Assembly (NCBI GenBank): GCA_031278675.1
Contig: JAITJY010000278.1
Span: forward strand, 1 to 7,144
Source: Bifidobacteriaceae bacterium
GTDB lineage: Bacteria > Actinomycetota > Actinomycetes > Actinomycetales > WQXJ01
DNA length: 7,144 nucleotides
Reading direction: 5' to 3'
Below the pieces are notes generated by a model, which saw nothing but the letters and a program-made list of their open reading frames with translations, was not told where the DNA came from and did not search any database. Positions within the stretch are counted from its first letter, which is position 1; each line of letters starts with the position of its first letter. Made by a program: the position numbers and the translations under genes. Shown here one piece after another: positions 6,546-7,144 of this stretch.

Positions 6546-6613
6546 TCTGGTCAGGGGCGTTTGGCGGGCCTGGCTGGGGCGGCGCAGTAGGCGGGGATCG
6601 GTGGATTGAGGTT

Positions 6614-6637
6614 TAGCCGAGGCCGGTCGATCGGCTA
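6614..6637. repeat. 7-bp perfect inverted repeat overlapping the promoter of the last gene
   Basis: TAGCCGA (6614-6620) and TCGGCTA (6631-6637) are exact reverse complements separated by ten bases. The right arm shares two bases with the putative -10 TAGTCT. It may be an operator for a dimeric regulator or a weak hairpin ending the LytR_C transcript; sequence alone does not decide. The rest of the 103-base gap (6546-6648) shows nothing I can name. Confidence 0.5.
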
Positions 6638-6641
6638 GTCT
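6636..6641 (+). promoter_or_regulatory. Putative -10 box for the last gene
   Basis: TAGTCT fits TANNNT and stands seven bases before the GTG at 6649, the same geometry as upstream of the PBP gene. TTTAGC (6612-6617) is a poor -35 candidate at an 18-base spacing. Confidence 0.45.
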
Positions 6642-6648
6642 CAACTGC

Positions 6649-7144
6649 GTGTTAGGAACGGAGGGAGGCGCGCCCCTGACCCGCCGGGCGCTCCGTGAGG
6701 CCGCCCAGCGCCGCCAAGCAACGGAACTGGCGGACCAGGTCCGTCAGCCGCTGGCGCAACGCAGCCGGCCCGCGAATCCCTCACACGCCCTGCGTCGGCA
6801 ATCATCCGAACGTCCCGGCGCCGAGCCGGGCGACCTCCTAGGCCCGCGCAGCCAGCAGGTGCCCACCTCCCGCAGGGCCCGAGTTGCCCGGCCGACCCCA
6901 GTATCGCTGCCGATCCCGCCGGACCAGCCAAGTTTTACCCCGTGGACGATGCCGCCCGCCCCGCCAGCGCCCGCCCCCCGGGTCGAGCCGCCGACCCCCG
7001 TTGCATTGGCGGTTCCGTTTGAGCGGCCGTCTTTGGCGCAGTGGGCGGAACCGGTTGAGCCGCCGGATCCGGTTCAAGCGGCGCGCCCGTCGGTGGAGCC
7101 GTCATGGGCGGAGGAACCGCCCCGGAGGGGGTGGCCACCGCCGG
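6649..7144 (+). CDS. N-terminal part of a proline-rich protein, open at the window edge; probable envelope protein
   Basis: From the GTG at 6649 the frame has no stop up to the last base: 165 complete codons, so the gene continues outside the window. After nine residues comes LTRRALREAAQRRQ (10-23), a basic stretch like the 'LTRRExREA' N-termini of many actinobacterial membrane or secreted proteins; that likeness is from memory. Residues 24-84 are polar, Arg- and Pro-rich. From about 85 on, the chain is dominated by Pro with spaced Trp and includes two imperfect repeats (VEPPTPV...RPSLAQWAEP, 112-135; VEPPDPV...RPSVEPSWAEEPP, 136-158). No catalytic domain or membrane segment is reached yet. 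The start lacks a Shine-Dalgarno but has TAGTCT seven bases upstream; a CTG at 6676 preceded by GGAGGGAGG is a less likely start. Reading frames on the opposite strand here are GC-rich shadows. Function unknown; a cytoplasmic/linker tail before a membrane anchor is a guess. Confidence 0.68.
   Translation, partial: MLGTEGGAPLTRRALREAAQRRQATELADQVRQPLAQRSRPANPSHALRRQSSERPGAEPGDLLGPRSQQVPTSRRARVARPTPVSLPIPPDQPSFTPWTMPPAPPAPAPRVEPPTPVALAVPFERPSLAQWAEPVEPPDPVQAARPSVEPSWAEEPPRRGWPPP

Noticed and set aside
6641..7138. Minus-strand open frames opposite the last gene
   Set aside because: They are short, Gly/Arg/Pro-rich and mutually overlapping, and none has a recognisable start context. The plus frame has a promoter-like box, a family-like N-terminus and internal repeats.
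1..7144. CRISPR array, tRNA/rRNA gene, insertion sequence, prophage or defence system
   Set aside because: No regularly spaced repeats, no cloverleaf or rRNA segments, and no transposase, integrase or nuclease motifs were seen on either strand.

Overview
The window is high-GC DNA from an actinobacterium (Actinomycetota). The SDH iron-sulfur subunit is of the corynebacterial/mycobacterial type. The class A penicillin-binding protein carries a PASTA domain, as PonA2-type proteins do. A small ParB-like ('VapB-family') gene is coupled to a LytR_C gene, a pair I associate with this phylum. Several transcription units look leaderless. The genus cannot be fixed from sequence alone. Nothing points to a phage, plasmid or insertion sequence; this is chromosomal housekeeping and cell-envelope DNA.

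Layout. Positions 1-1884 hold the 3' two-thirds of sdhA followed by complete sdhB, joined by a 4-base stop/start overlap. After a 39-base gap comes a 787-residue bifunctional class A PBP (1924-4287). It converges on a threonine aldolase gene on the minus strand (4452-5504). The 164-base convergent spacer is packed with inverted repeats: two homologous units in inverted orientation, one starting just after each stop codon, around a central long hairpin. A 77-base divergent spacer then leads into a two-gene plus-strand operon: a 113-residue ParB-like/VapB-family protein (5582-5923) and a membrane-anchored LytR_C protein (5910-6545), overlapping by 14 bases. The right end is the start of an open proline-rich reading frame (6649 to the window edge, no stop), probably the N-terminal part of a larger protein.

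How the parts relate. SdhAB is the catalytic half of succinate:menaquinone oxidoreductase; the membrane anchor SdhC would lie upstream, outside the window. The PBP and the LytR_C protein, and possibly the last partial gene, point to envelope work, while threonine aldolase supplies glycine and acetaldehyde. The four apparent transcription-unit leaders (PBP, aldolase, ParB-like, last gene) lack a well-placed Shine-Dalgarno and have a -10-like hexamer 6-8 bases before the start codon. The two downstream operon genes (sdhB, LytR_C) have clear Shine-Dalgarno sequences.

I found no obviously new multi-gene system. The most unusual structure is the symmetrical BIME-like repeat between the convergent genes. 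Next are the consistent leaderless architecture and an inverted repeat overlapping the promoter of the last gene.
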